DNA from: Aphelidium insulamus
Lineage: Eukaryota > Aphelidiomycota > Aphelidea > Aphelidiaceae
Assembly: GCA_036784855.1 (NCBI GenBank)
Contig: JAZDSV010000075.1
Span: forward strand, 1-50,658
Reading direction: 5' to 3'
Length of the DNA: 50,658 nucleotides
The stretch's first letter is position 1. Each line of letters opens with the position of its first letter. The position numbers and the translations under genes are program-made. This document shows positions 50,636 to 50,658 of this stretch, in pieces. Below the pieces are notes generated by a model. The model ran no database searches, was not told where the DNA came from, and saw only the letters and a program-made list of their open reading frames with translations.

Positions 50636-50658
50636 AATATGATTGGTACAGCCTAGAA

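Noticed and set aside
1-50658. tRNA, rRNA genes or CRISPR arrays
   Set aside because: Visual scanning found no cloverleaf-like A/B box pairs, rRNA blocks or spaced direct repeats. A covariance-model scan would be needed to exclude a tRNA.

Overview
This is a nuclear segment from a small-genome eukaryote. It has about 20 confidently identified protein-coding genes on both strands, usually a few hundred bases apart. Most are cut by very short introns, about 39 to 75 nt. All three stop codons end recognised genes, so the code is standard. Housekeeping genes are GC-rich, while spacers and several lineage-specific genes are more AT-rich. A PIERCE-type ciliary microtubule inner protein and a MORN-repeat protein point to a flagellated or zoosporic stage. 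A CD36/LIMP-family protein, a Crinkler/RHS-type element and lineage-specific secreted families make a protist likely. The lineage cannot be fixed from this window.

Layout. 0.1-4.2 kb: an NTF2-like protein with a HN1/Jupiter-like tail, and a Myt1-like kinase. 4.2-7.9 kb: three decayed members of a small secreted family, next to a ~0.95 kb repeat. 8.2-13 kb: MCM7 and an aldonolactone oxidase. 13.4-17.7 kb: a coiled-coil family of one expanded and frame-broken member, one intact member and one remnant, plus a secreted protein. 18-22.8 kb: mitochondrial uS11, a PIERCE protein, RPB4, a decayed CRN-like copy, a Pho80-type cyclin and a tiny membrane protein. 23.3-24.5 kb: an inverted copy of the 5.1-6.0 kb repeat carrying an internal tandem duplication. 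24.6-30.1 kb: a RING-H2 protein, a small secreted ORF and a RING-containing SNF2 helicase. 31-36.3 kb: a WIPI/Atg18 propeller, dCMP deaminase and thiamine pyrophosphokinase. 37-40.5 kb: a longer CRN-like copy and a pair of tetraspan membrane proteins. 40.7-47.1 kb: a Rieske-type oxygenase, a MORN protein, an unassigned protein and a CD36-family protein. 47.4-48.4 kb: a hAT-like MITE and a cluster of palindromes. 49.6-50.6 kb: mitochondrial uL15.

The recognised genes are mostly unlinked housekeeping functions: replication (MCM7), cell-cycle control (Myt1-like kinase, cyclin), transcription (RPB4), mitochondrial translation (uS11m, uL15m), nucleotide and cofactor synthesis (dCMP deaminase, TPK, aldonolactone oxidase) and autophagy (WIPI). 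No operon-like functional cluster is visible. The most notable features are: splice sites that require GC-AG and, in the SNF2 gene, GA-AG introns; a Rieske protein with two of its four cluster ligands replaced by serine while the catalytic iron site is kept; a paralogue whose two-heptad segment expanded twelve-fold; and a textbook hAT-like MITE.
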